From: Nitrospirota bacterium | GTDB lineage: Bacteria; Nitrospirota; Thermodesulfovibrionia; Thermodesulfovibrionales; UBA6898 | NCBI GenBank assembly: GCA_021811105.1 | Contig: JAJZPM010000002.1 | Location: forward strand, 124,001 to 188,000 | Length of the DNA: 64,000 nucleotides | Reading direction: 5' to 3' | Shown: in pieces, positions 25,060-33,124 of the stretch | Layout: every line of letters begins with the position of its first letter | Numbering within the stretch: position 1 is the stretch's first letter | Translations under genes and position numbers: made by a program | Notes under the pieces: generated by a model | What the model was told of the DNA's origin: nothing | Seen by the model: only the letters and a program-made list of their open reading frames with translations | The model's database searches: none

Positions 25060-25130
25060 AGCTTTCATCCTCTTTGGATGCCCGTGGGGGACAGAAGTCC
25101 GGTGGCTGACATCCCCTGAAAAACGGTACA
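25060..25130 (+). other. Structured leader before the TPR gene
   Basis: GAGGAT (25061-25066) pairs with ATCCTC (25071-25076). Further along, GGAC-AGAA-GTCC forms a small hairpin nested within GGGG...CCCC pairing, and the whole lies between a TATAAT box near 25039 and the ribosome site. It does not match a riboswitch class I know. It may simply be a stable 5' leader. Confidence 0.3.
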
Positions 25131-25158
25131 AAGAGTTGAAAGGGAAAGGAGAAAAGAC

Positions 25159-25731
25159 ATGAAAGCAAATGATTTATTTGAAGACGCCAAACGTCTTTTC
25201 GTCGAAGGAAAGTTAAGAGACAGTATTTGGGCCTTCACAAGGGCCGCTGATGCCGGCTATGACCAAGAGATCTCCTATCTGAGCCGTGGGGCCGCCTATC
25301 TTAAGCTGCGCGATGCCGACGAGGCCATTAGGGACTTCAGCTACGTCATCACTTTGGACCGGGAAAATGCTCGCGCATACTACTATAGGGGAATGGCGCA
25401 CGCTCAGAAAAAGGACTTTGCAGGTGCGGCTGAAGATTTTACGAAGGCGGTAGAACTGAAGCCCGACGAGGGCGCGTTTCTTTTCGCACGAGGGGCCTCC
25501 TACATGGAGTTAGGGAAAAACGATGAGGCCGGCGAGGACTTCAGGAATGCGACGAACTATCTGGAGGCGACGGTGCAGGGCTACGCCGACACGATCGGCG
25601 ACAGGACGCACCTCCATAAGATCCTCGCGATCCTCGAAGGCGAGAGGAGGCGCGAAATGCTGGCCCTGGATGAGTCGGAATACGAGGCTATCAAGGCGAT
25701 GCTTGAGGAGGCGGTGGAAGCTGAAGTGTAG
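25159..25731 (+). CDS. Tetratricopeptide repeat protein
   Basis: A 190-residue soluble protein with three to four TPR units in residues 1-130 (for example ARAYYYRGMAHAQKKDFAGA and GAFLFARGASYMELGKNDEA), followed by a charged helical tail. TPRs mediate protein-protein contacts. There is no signal peptide, so it is cytoplasmic. AAGGAG precedes ATG 25159. No partner is suggested by neighbours, since the gene stands alone between a secreted protein gene and the convergent prmC. Confidence 0.85.
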   Translation: MKANDLFEDAKRLFVEGKLRDSIWAFTRAADAGYDQEISYLSRGAAYLKLRDADEAIRDFSYVITLDRENARAYYYRGMAHAQKKDFAGAAEDFTKAVELKPDEGAFLFARGASYMELGKNDEAGEDFRNATNYLEATVQGYADTIGDRTHLHKILAILEGERRREMLALDESEYEAIKAMLEEAVEAEV

Positions 25732-25758
25732 CCGGACCTGGCGTTAGATAGAGAACCT

Positions 25759-25793
25759 GGGCAGATGTGCTAAAAACGCCATCACATCTGCCC
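25759..25793. terminator. Perfect 11-bp inverted repeat between convergent genes
   Basis: GGGCAGATGTG (25759-25769) and CACATCTGCCC (25783-25793) form a perfect stem with a 13-base loop between the TPR gene and prmC. There is no T-run on either strand, so it may be a bidirectional but Rho-assisted end point. Confidence 0.45.
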
Positions 25794-25840
25794 AAGACAG
25801 AATATGTCAGTCATATAACTGAAATGTGAAAAGCAGATTA

Positions 25841-26731
25841 TCAGAGTTCTGCCTTCAGTATCCTGTCGATGCCCGCATAGTCTTTATTGACGGAAATGTC
25901 CCTGAAGCCGGATTTCTGCGCGATCTCCTTGACCGCAGCCGCTTGTCCGAACCCCAGCTCGCAGAGGACTGCCCCCCCGGGTCTGAGATGTCCGGCAGCA
26001 TCCGCAAAGATTTTCCGGTAGAAGTCGAGCCCGTCCGTCCCCCCATCAAGCGCCTCCAGAGGCTCCCAGTCCTTTATCTCCCGCTGGAGCCTGGGGATGT
26101 CCGCTGAAATAATGTACGGAGGGTTCGAGACGATAAGATCAAAGAGCGCGCTGCCCAGTATCGGCGCAAACAAAGATCCCTCAAGGAAGCTCACGTTTTC
26201 AATCTCATTCACCTCGGCATTTTTTTTTGCGAAACGGAGCGCAGCCCTCGAAACATCAGTGCCGCACACATCCGCATCCGGCGTAGCTTTCGCAATAGCC
26301 AGGGCAATACAGCCGGTCCCGCTGCAGAGATCGAGGATACGAAGGGCCGGAATCGTTGACCGTTGACGGCTTGAGGACTTTGGACTTTGAACTTTGAACT
26401 TCGAACTTTGAACTGTTCTTATCGCCTCTTCAGCGAGGAGTTCGGTCTCTGGCCTAGGGATGAGGACTCCTTTACCGACGTATATGGTGAGGCCGAGAAA
26501 ATCAACATGACCGACGATATACTGAAGCGGCTCACCCTTAGCCCTCCTCCTTATAAGCCGGCGAATTTTCGAAAGAAGTTCCTTCGTGATTTCGGGGTTT
26601 TCCATGTACGCGGCAAGCCTGTCGGCTCCGGCAGCATCGAAAGTCAGGATTTCGGCGTCGGCAAAGGCGTCCTCGATGCCCGCCTCTTCGAGATATTCGG
26701 TAGACGATTTTAACGCGTCAAGCAATCGCAT
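25841..26731 (-). CDS. prmC: Peptide chain release factor N5-glutamine methyltransferase PrmC
   Basis: A 296-residue SAM-dependent methyltransferase that modifies the glutamine of the GGQ motif in release factors. SAM motif I reads ILDLCSGTGCIALAIA near residue 133, and the catalytic NPPY is in LIVSNPPYI near residue 205. The N-terminal helical substrate-binding domain carries RRAKGEPLQYIVG. Between the two domains (about residues 106-126) lies a stretch VQSSKFKVQSPKSSSRQRS that has no counterpart in the family. It is coded by heptamer repeats and keeps the frame. prfA, the substrate gene, lies upstream on the same strand after about 300 bases in which I see no convincing gene. Confidence 0.95.
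   Translation of the reverse strand: MRLLDALKSSTEYLEEAGIEDAFADAEILTFDAAGADRLAAYMENPEITKELLSKIRRLIRRRAKGEPLQYIVGHVDFLGLTIYVGKGVLIPRPETELLAEEAIRTVQSSKFKVQSPKSSSRQRSTIPALRILDLCSGTGCIALAIAKATPDADVCGTDVSRAALRFAKKNAEVNEIENVSFLEGSLFAPILGSALFDLIVSNPPYIISADIPRLQREIKDWEPLEALDGGTDGLDFYRKIFADAAGHLRPGGAVLCELGFGQAAAVKEIAQKSGFRDISVNKDYAGIDRILKAEL
26354..26414 (-). repeat. Heptamer array inside prmC
   Basis: On the plus strand two CGTTGAC units (26354-26367) are followed by ACTTTGG, ACTTTGA, ACTTTGA, ACTTCGA and ACTTTGA from 26377. The array codes for about 20 residues inserted between the PrmC domains without breaking the frame. Confidence 0.75.
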
Positions 26732-27030
26732 ATCTTACTTTGCCCTGATGTTTCATCACCGCCGGACAATAACGCCGAAAAAGTCTTGTAATGACGACAT
26801 GATTTCATTTGTCTTCCACGTGCCGCAGTTGTGACGTCGGGTATCTTTCAGAAAAAGGCTGGCTGGCCTCCTGATAGGTCTGTAAGGTGTCGCTACAAGC
26901 CATTTTTCAGCGTCACTGTCCGGCATTGTAAGATTTGTTTGCCAACGTTTACTGCTGCATAACAGAGGCTGACATGACAAAAAAACATAAAAGCTGCTTT
27001 CTTAAAAGGCCTTCCTTCTCGGCGATTCGT

Positions 27031-28092
27031 TTACAGTTCTTTCAGCCTTTCAGCGTTGAAATACGTGATAAGATTGTCCAGGATTTCATCGAGGGCCCCT
27101 TCGAGAATCTGCTCGAGCTTATGCAGCGTCAGGCCAGTGCGGTGGTCCGTAACCCGGTTTTGCGGATAATTATACGTCCTAATCCTTTCGGACCTGTCCC
27201 CCGAACCGACCTGGGATTTCCTCTGCTGCGCCCGCTCTTTCTCCTTCTCCTCCATCTCGATTTCATAAAGCCTCGCCCTCAGGACCTTCATAGCCTTGTC
27301 CTTGTTCTTGGTCTGGGAGCGCTCGTCCTGGCACTGGACAGTAAGACCCGTAGGCACGTGCACAATCCTCACGGCTGAGTAAGTAGTATTGACGCTCTGG
27401 CCTCCTGCCCCGGACGAACAGAAGGTATCAATCCTTAAGTCTTTCGCATCGATTTTGATATCCACGTCCTCCGCTTCGGGAAGCACCGCGACCGTCGCCG
27501 CGGAAGTATGTATCCTTCCGGAGGCCTCGGTCGAGGGGACGCGCTGGACCCTGTGTACGCCGCTTTCATATTTCAGCCTGCTGTAAGCGCCCTTGCCCTG
27601 GATCGAGGCGACCACCTCTTTAATCCCCCCAAGACCGGTGGCGTTCATGTTGATAATTTCGATCTTCCATCTTTTTGACTCAGCGTATTTCGTATACATA
27701 CGAAGCAGGCTCGCAGCAAAGAGCGCCGCCTCCTCGCCGCCGGTGCCCGCCCTGATCTCGAGTATCACGTTTTTCCGGTCCCGCGGGTCGACGGGCAGGA
27801 GCATGAACTTCAGTTCGTCCTCGATCGTGAGCCTTTTTTTCTTCAGCTCCTCCAGCTCGGCCTGGGCAAGTTCCCTTATATCCCCGTCTCCGCCGCTGAG
27901 AAGCCCTTCGGTGTCCTCCAGGTCGGACAGGAGTTTTTTATACTCCTTGATCTTCTGCGCGATCTGCTGGAGTTCGGCGTGCTCCTTTGAATATTTCTGG
28001 AATTCCGACGGGACCGAAAGGACCTTCGGATCGCCGAGCTTTCCAGTCAGTTCGTCGTATTTCTTCTCTATATCGAGCAGCTTATCAAACAT
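27031..28092 (-). CDS. prfA: Peptide chain release factor 1 (RF1)
   Basis: A 353-residue class I release factor that recognises UAA and UAG. The catalytic GGQ is in [10 protein letters not shown] near residue 230, and the recognition loop region with [13 protein letters not shown] lies near residues 180-195. The N-terminal coiled coil and the C-terminal [12 protein letters not shown] are as expected. ATG 28092 follows AGAGGAAG and overlaps the end of the DUF1385 gene by eight bases, so the two are co-translated. RF1, rather than RF2, is supported by the recognition loop context and by the rpmE-DUF1385-prfA-prmC order typical of many bacteria. Confidence 0.96.
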   Translation of the reverse strand: MFDKLLDIEKKYDELTGKLGDPKVLSVPSEFQKYSKEHAELQQIAQKIKEYKKLLSDLEDTEGLLSGGDGDIRELAQAELEELKKKRLTIEDELKFMLLPVDPRDRKNVILEIRAGTGGEEAALFAASLLRMYTKYAESKRWKIEIINMNATGLGGIKEVVASIQGKGAYSRLKYESGVHRVQRVPSTEASGRIHTSAATVAVLPEAEDVDIKIDAKDLRIDTFCSSGAGGQSVNTTYSAVRIVHVPTGLTVQCQDERSQTKNKDKAMKVLRARLYEIEMEEKEKERAQQRKSQVGSGDRSERIRTYNYPQNRVTDHRTGLTLHKLEQILEGALDEILDNLITYFNAERLKEL

Positions 28093-28963
28093 GTTCTTCC
28101 TCTAATTTCAGCACTTCCCGAAGCGCACTGATCGCCACTTCGAGCTGAGCGTCGTCGGGCTCCCGCGTGGTCAGCCGCTGAAGGAGCAGCCCCGGCTGGA
28201 TCATCAGGTTCATGATGCTGTTATCTTTCATCTTCGCAGAGAGCCTCAGCAGTTCGAAGGAAGAGCCTGCGATAAGCGGGATAAGCACGATCCTGGAGAA
28301 GAACTTATAGAGGAACTGCCAGTCCTGCGGGATGAACGAAAAGACGAGGATACTGACGACCATCACGATCATAAGAAAACTCGTTCCGCAGCGCGGATGC
28401 AGCGGGCTGTACTGCCTCGCGTTCTCGACGGTCAATTCCTTCCCCTCTTCGTAGGCGTGGATGACCTTGTGTTCGGCGCCATGGTACATAAAGATCCTGG
28501 CCATCTCCTTCCATATCCCTATCAGGACGACGTAAAGCAAAAAGATGAGCACCCTGACAATCCCGTCCGTGAGATTGAAAAGCAGGGAGTGCTTCGAAAT
28601 GCCGTGGAAAACCAGTCCCAGGAGCTTCGTTGCATACAGGGGGAGAAGGATAAAAAGGCCTATGCCGAGGACGACCGAAACCATGATCGTCAGGGCGATC
28701 GACAACTTGCTAAGCGGCTTTTCGGCCTCTTCGTTGTACGCCTTTCCAGCCGAAAACTCTATCGCCTTGATGCCGAGCGCAAGAGCCTGAAAGAGCGCGA
28801 TAACCCCCCTCATCACGGGAAGCTTGAGAAAGCGCGGGATCGGCCTGAGCCTTTCCCTCCTGAGGTGGATCGTGCCGCCCTGGTCGCGCACCGCGACCGT
28901 CCAGTTCCCCGGGGACTTCATCATGACCCCTTCGATTACCGCCTGTCCGCCGATATTCTTCAA
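28085..28963 (-). CDS. DUF1385 family membrane protein
   Basis: A 292-residue protein with several transmembrane segments. The opening [19 protein letters not shown] is the hallmark of DUF1385, and [17 protein letters not shown] in the middle is the other. A third signature, [11 protein letters not shown], follows. The function is unknown; conserved linkage to rpmE and prfA suggests a link to translation or to metal homeostasis. The start is TTG 28963 with AGAGGT upstream. The end overlaps prfA. A strong terminator separates it from rpmE, so it must have its own promoter or rely on read-through. Confidence 0.9.
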   Translation of the reverse strand: MKNIGGQAVIEGVMMKSPGNWTVAVRDQGGTIHLRRERLRPIPRFLKLPVMRGVIALFQALALGIKAIEFSAGKAYNEEAEKPLSKLSIALTIMVSVVLGIGLFILLPLYATKLLGLVFHGISKHSLLFNLTDGIVRVLIFLLYVVLIGIWKEMARIFMYHGAEHKVIHAYEEGKELTVENARQYSPLHPRCGTSFLMIVMVVSILVFSFIPQDWQFLYKFFSRIVLIPLIAGSSFELLRLSAKMKDNSIMNLMIQPGLLLQRLTTREPDDAQLEVAISALREVLKLEEEHV

Positions 28964-29011
28964 TTCCGTTACCTCTGAAAGGTTATCCAGTTGCGTGACT
29001 CCTCCGGGCAG

Positions 29012-29042
29012 AAAAAAACAGGAAACCGCGAAGGTTTCCTGT
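29012..29042 (-). terminator. Rho-independent terminator after rpmE
   Basis: ACAGGAAACC (29018-29027) and GGTTTCCTGT (29033-29042) form a perfect ten-pair stem with a five-base loop, followed on the minus strand by at least six T residues. It lies 24 bases after the rpmE stop. Confidence 0.9.
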
Positions 29043-29065
29043 CCGTTTCATGCCGCTCTGCCTAT

Positions 29066-29266
29066 CTACTTTTTTGCGTATTTCTTTTTGAACTTCTCCA
29101 CCCTGCCCTCTGCGTCCACAATCTTCTGTTTGCCCGTAAAGAAAGGATGACACTTCGAACAGATGTCAAGATGGATCTCCGACCTCGTCGATCTCGTAGT
29201 AAAGGTCTCGCCGCATGCGCAGCTGACATTCACGTCTTTGTATTCCGGATGGATTCCTGCCTTCAA
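29066..29266 (-). CDS. rpmE: 50S ribosomal protein L31
   Basis: A 66-residue L31 of the zinc-binding type. The cysteines are in VSCACGETF and [13 protein letters not shown]31 bridges the large and small ribosomal subunits, and the Cys form indicates zinc sufficiency (the non-Cys paralogue is not in the window). The start codon is TTG 29266 behind a perfect AGGAGG. It precedes DUF1385-prfA-prmC, a conserved order, but ends in a strong terminator. Confidence 0.96.
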   Translation of the reverse strand: MKAGIHPEYKDVNVSCACGETFTTRSTRSEIHLDICSKCHPFFTGKQKIVDAEGRVEKFKKKYAKK

Positions 29267-29296
29267 TTTCTTCCTCCTGAAATTAGATATATGATT

Positions 29297-30397
29297 TTAC
29301 AGGATTTCGGCCTCTTTTGGCAACTCTTTCGCGCCGATATCCCCGCACTGCCTCAGCGCCCTATGCCCGACGACGCAGACCGTATTTCTGCCCTTCTTCT
29401 TTGAATTGTACAATGCGGCATCGGCCCGCCTTATGAGCGCATCGTGCCCGGCGTCCCGTTCATGCATCTGCAGCCCGGTAACACCCAGGCTTACCGACAT
29501 CATGACCGACTTCCCGTTGATGGTCTGGAAGCCCGTGTTTTCGACCGCATGTCTGAGCCTCTCGGCAAACTCCTCGGCGCCCTTTGCCGAGGTTCCGGGC
29601 AGTACGATCATAAATTCGTCGCCGCCGTATCGGCCGACGACGTCCGACTTCCGCAGGCAGCACTTTAGTATCTCTGAGATGATACGGAGCGCCCTGTCGC
29701 CCTCGGCATGGCCGAAGGAGTCGTTGATCTCTTTGAAGCGGTCTAGGTCGCACAATATTAGGGACAACTCCGTCCCGTACCTCTGAGCCCTTTCTATTTC
29801 GTATTCCAGCCTGGCGATCAGCGCCCGTCTGTTGAGCAAACCGGTGAGCACATCGGTGTTCGACAGCAATTCGAGCTTTTCTATGAGGCGCTGTCTCTCC
29901 TCCTCCGCCTTCTTCCTCCCCGTAATGTCTCTCGTATACTCGATTACATGCGAAACACCCCCGTCATCTGCAAGGATCGGATAGGTGTAAATCTCCACCC
30001 AGACCTCGGTGCCGTCCGGAAAGCTGAGGCGCTTGTCCTTCGCGCAGGGATCGGCCGATTCGAGCGTCTTTTTTACCACACAATCGTCACAGACAGAGGA
30101 TCTTCGCCATAAGACCTCGTAGCATATCCTGCCGACAAGGTCCTTCACCGCCTTGTTCCTCATCTGCGCGTACGCCTCGTTCACCCTGATTATCCTGAAT
30201 TCACAGTCGACAATGCTGAAGGGGTCTTTGATGCTGTCGAAGATGGTACTGAGAAACCTTTCGGACTTCCCGGGTTCTTCTCTGTCGGCACAAACTTTCG
30301 CAGGCCGGCCGGAGACATTCTTGTTCTTCCGCCGGTCCCCCGAACGGTCCGCTGGAGTTCTTTTCATTTTGTCTCGCGCACTTCTTCCTGCGAACAT
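29297..30397 (-). CDS. PAS-GGDEF diguanylate cyclase
   Basis: A 366-residue signalling protein. A charged N-terminus (about 50 residues) is followed by a PAS domain (STIFDSIKDPFSIVDCEFRI, about 50-160) and a GGDEF domain (about 190-350). The active-site motif is RYGGDEFMIVLPG, intact, so it should make c-di-GMP from GTP. A product inhibition site (RxxD) is not obvious upstream. Cysteines within the PAS region (SSVCDDCVVKK) could make it redox sensitive. The start is uncertain: the frame opens at 30433, ATG 30397 has AAAGG upstream, and ATG 30367 is a further option. No membrane anchor is seen. Confidence 0.88.
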   Translation of the reverse strand: MFAGRSARDKMKRTPADRSGDRRKNKNVSGRPAKVCADREEPGKSERFLSTIFDSIKDPFSIVDCEFRIIRVNEAYAQMRNKAVKDLVGRICYEVLWRRSSVCDDCVVKKTLESADPCAKDKRLSFPDGTEVWVEIYTYPILADDGGVSHVIEYTRDITGRKKAEEERQRLIEKLELLSNTDVLTGLLNRRALIARLEYEIERAQRYGTELSLILCDLDRFKEINDSFGHAEGDRALRIISEILKCCLRKSDVVGRYGGDEFMIVLPGTSAKGAEEFAERLRHAVENTGFQTINGKSVMMSVSLGVTGLQMHERDAGHDALIRRADAALYNSKKKGRNTVCVVGHRALRQCGDIGAKELPKEAEIL

Positions 30398-30499
30398 GGC
30401 GTTTAAACCTTTCCCATTATAACAAAACAGCATAAAAAGGGACTACTTGCTTCCGCCTCAGACCATTGATTCTTTTGCCGCCCCGTTTTAGACTTGTAT

Positions 30500-31363
30500 A
30501 TGGATCAGGTCGAATCCAACCTCAGAGAAACAGTCATGTACCTCTCCGGCGTCATCGGCGAAAGGAGCTACCGGCAGACGGAGAACCTCGTTCGTTCGGC
30601 CGAATATATCGAACAGAGGTTCTCTTCATACGGATACGGACCGAAGAGGCAGACGTTCACCTACGGAGGGAACGCATACTATAACGTCTTCGCCGAGGTG
30701 AGGGGCACCGGCCCCCCCCGCGACGGCCTCCTCCTCGTCGGCGCACACTACGATACGGTTGCGGGTTCGCCCGGCGCCGACGACAACGCAAGCGGGGTTG
30801 CAGGACTGCTCGAACTTGCCCGGCTTGCCTCGGAAAAGCCCCTGAAACGGACGGTCCGTTTCGTGGCATTCAGTCTTGAAGAACCGCCGGTATTCATGAC
30901 AAGCCGCATGGGGAGCCACGTCCACGCAAAGGGCCTCAGGGATGAGGGAGCGGTCTTGTTCGGGATGATCTCACTCGAGATGCTCGGCTACTACCGGAGC
31001 GAAAAGGGGTCCCAGTTGTATCCGTCTTCTCTCTTCAGGCTCTTTTACCCGGACCGGGGAGACTTCATTTCTTTCGTCGGAAACCTGTCTTCACGGGCGT
31101 TTACCATTGCAGTCACAAAGGCCTTCAGGGAGTGCTGCGCAATGCCTGTCGAATCGCTGAATGCCCCCTCCCTGATACCCGGCGTCGATTTTTCGGACCA
31201 CCGGAGTTTCTGGAAATTCGGCTATCCGGCGTTCATGGTCACCGATACCGCCTTCTATCGGAACCCGAACTACCACTCATCGGGAGATACCCCGGAGACA
31301 CTCGATTACAAAAAGATGGCCGAATTGATAACAGGGCTTTATAAGGCGCTCGCAGGTCTCTGA
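30500..31363 (+). CDS. M28 family zinc aminopeptidase-like protein
   Basis: A 287-residue peptidase of the M28 family. Zinc ligands are the His in LLVGAHYDTV and the Asp in GADDNASGVAGLLELA. The catalytic glutamate is in FSLEEPP, and a late His is in YHSSGDTPE. There is no signal peptide, so it is probably cytoplasmic or has a non-classical route. ATG 30500 is used because the frame otherwise opens with TTG 30494. No ribosome site is clear. It precedes the endonuclease Q gene by about 40 bases on the same strand. Confidence 0.88.
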   Translation: MDQVESNLRETVMYLSGVIGERSYRQTENLVRSAEYIEQRFSSYGYGPKRQTFTYGGNAYYNVFAEVRGTGPPRDGLLLVGAHYDTVAGSPGADDNASGVAGLLELARLASEKPLKRTVRFVAFSLEEPPVFMTSRMGSHVHAKGLRDEGAVLFGMISLEMLGYYRSEKGSQLYPSSLFRLFYPDRGDFISFVGNLSSRAFTIAVTKAFRECCAMPVESLNAPSLIPGVDFSDHRSFWKFGYPAFMVTDTAFYRNPNYHSSGDTPETLDYKKMAELITGLYKALAGL

Positions 31364-31402
31364 GGCGGCGAACCCCGCAGCTCTTTCATGGTATAATCCG
31401 GC

Positions 31403-32671
31403 ATGCGGTTCATCGCGGACCTCCATATCCATTCTCGATACTCGAGAGCAACAAGCAAGGACATGTCGCCCGAAGGCATCTGGCGCTCGGCGCAGCTGAA
31501 AGGCATCTCGGTAATAGGCACCGGGGACTTTACCCATCCCGGATGGCTCGGCGAACTCCGCGAAAAGACCGAAAACGCCGGCAACGGGCTCTTTTGCCTG
31601 AAAAAAGAGTTCCATGCCGATGTGCCGGCTTCCTGCAGAGCAGGTGTCCACTTTCTCCTTTCGGCCGAGATAAGCTGCATCTATCGTAAATACGGAAAGA
31701 CACGTAAGATACATTGCCTCCTCTTTGTGCCGGACTTCTCCGACGCCGAACGCATCAACTCCGCACTTTCGAAGATAGGGAACCTCTCGGCGGACGGAAG
31801 GCCGATCCTGGGGCTCGACGCGAAGGACCTGCTGGCGATCGCCCTCGACGCGTCTCCTTCGGGCATTCTCGTGCCGGCCCACGCCTGGACTCCCCATTTC
31901 TCGGTCTTCGGCGCCGCCTCGGGCTTCGACGCGCTTGAGGAGTGTTTCGAGGACCTGACACAACATATCTATGCGATAGAGACCGGCCTGTCGTCCGACC
32001 CTCTCATGAACAGACGGCTTTCGCGGCTCGACGACATCATGCTCATCTCGAACTCGGACGCCCATTCACCTGCAAAAATCGGCCGCGAGGCGAATATCTT
32101 CGACACGGAGATCTCCTTCGACTCAGTGATGAATTCCGTCAAGAGCGGAGAGGGCTTCGCAGGTACGATAGAGTTCTTCCCGGAGGAAGGGAAATACCAC
32201 TACGACGGCCATAGGGCATGCGATGTCTGCCTGCCGCCCGCAGAGACCATAACGCGCAATGGCCTCTGTCCGGTATGCGGCAAGCGGCTCACCATCGGCG
32301 TCATGCACAGAGTAGAAGAACTGGCGGACAGGAAAGAGGGCTTCCGGCCGAAGGGTGCCCCTTCTTTTCATTCGCTGATCCCGCTGCTCGAGATTGTCGC
32401 AGAGACGCGGAAGGTCGGCGTCAACAGCAAGGCCGTACAGAACGAGTATCTCACGCTGATCAATAATCTCGGGAATGAGTTCTCTATTTTGATGGACCTG
32501 CCGCCTGAGACGATCGTTCGGGCCGGTTTTCCCCTCTTGGCCGACGCCATCGGCAGGATGCGTGCGGGAGATGTCTCGATCTCCCCCGGATACGACGGGG
32601 TATACGGAAAGATAAGGGTCTTCGGGAAGGCGGAAAAGAAAGAGATCAGGGGCCAGGGGATGCCTTACTGA
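31403..32671 (+). CDS. Endonuclease Q family PHP-domain nuclease
   Basis: A 422-residue protein of the EndoQ/PHP family (TIGR00375 type). The PHP metal site begins MRFIADLHIHSRYSRATSK and continues with GTGDFTHPGW, PAHAWTP and ISNSDAHSP. A zinc-finger-like pair ACDVCLPP and CPVCGKRL near residues 270-290 is typical of EndoQ. Studied members cut DNA on the 5' side of deaminated bases (uracil, hypoxanthine) and abasic sites. EndoQ is known mainly from Thermococcales, some methanogens and a few bacteria, so it fits an anaerobic, possibly thermophile-derived lineage. Downstream lies a region of gene remnants. Confidence 0.9.
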   Translation: MRFIADLHIHSRYSRATSKDMSPEGIWRSAQLKGISVIGTGDFTHPGWLGELREKTENAGNGLFCLKKEFHADVPASCRAGVHFLLSAEISCIYRKYGKTRKIHCLLFVPDFSDAERINSALSKIGNLSADGRPILGLDAKDLLAIALDASPSGILVPAHAWTPHFSVFGAASGFDALEECFEDLTQHIYAIETGLSSDPLMNRRLSRLDDIMLISNSDAHSPAKIGREANIFDTEISFDSVMNSVKSGEGFAGTIEFFPEEGKYHYDGHRACDVCLPPAETITRNGLCPVCGKRLTIGVMHRVEELADRKEGFRPKGAPSFHSLIPLLEIVAETRKVGVNSKAVQNEYLTLINNLGNEFSILMDLPPETIVRAGFPLLADAIGRMRAGDVSISPGYDGVYGKIRVFGKAEKKEIRGQGMPY

Positions 32672-33040
32672 TCTTCTTGCAGACTTTCTCATCAAACCGG
32701 GCGAAAAAATCGGGGTTACTGTCGTCAATGAAGGTGAACGCCCAGCGCCAGTAAAGGAAGAGCCTCCCTCTACCAGAGACAAAGATAGTCTGCTACTTGT
32801 CAGCAATCAGCAAAGTCTATTCTAACCGTATCCACTCATCATAGTCTCTATCATAAAAATCAGGAAACGTGTGGATTCCGTTTACCTGAAGCCAGCAACA
32901 ACCGCGGAAGGACACCCCGACAGCAAAGACATTCGGTCCTTTTACATCGACCTCGATCCAATCCTCGGCATCACCCGGCTGGAAGTTGTCGCAGACATCC
33001 AGCCGCTTCCCCGCAATAATTTCAACGATTATAGCATATA
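32655..33040 (-). pseudogene. Remnants of unrecognised genes between EndoQ and the ATPase
   Basis: Two minus-strand open stretches lack start codons. One runs from about 33040 to a stop near 32822 and reads DWIEVDVKGPNVFAVGV, then QVNGIHTFPDFYDRDYDEW. The other runs to a stop near 32656 and reads LFLYWRWAFTFIDDSNPDFF, then ARFDEKVCKKI. Both have protein-like composition, but I do not recognise a family, and each is bounded by stops without an ATG, GTG or TTG in a good place. They look like decayed accessory genes. The region is A+T-rich towards 33100. An alternative is that they are chance open frames. Confidence 0.35.
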
Positions 33041-33058
33041 TTCAACGCATTTAGTCAT

Positions 33059-33087
33059 TTGCAATTATTCAACACTTACATTATAAT
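33059..33087 (+). promoter_or_regulatory. Sigma-70 promoter of the AAA ATPase gene
   Basis: TTGCAA (33059-33064) and TATAAT (33082-33087) are 17 bases apart in an A+T-rich segment, 38 bases before ATG 33125. Confidence 0.65.
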
Positions 33088-33124
33088 GCTATTAAAATTA
33101 TATTTCAGTTACATCGGAGAGCAA

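Noticed and set aside
26756-26980. 74-codon open frame on the minus strand between prfA and prmC
   Set aside because: No ribosome binding site and no recognised similarity; I could not distinguish it from chance, so the 300-base gap is described as empty.
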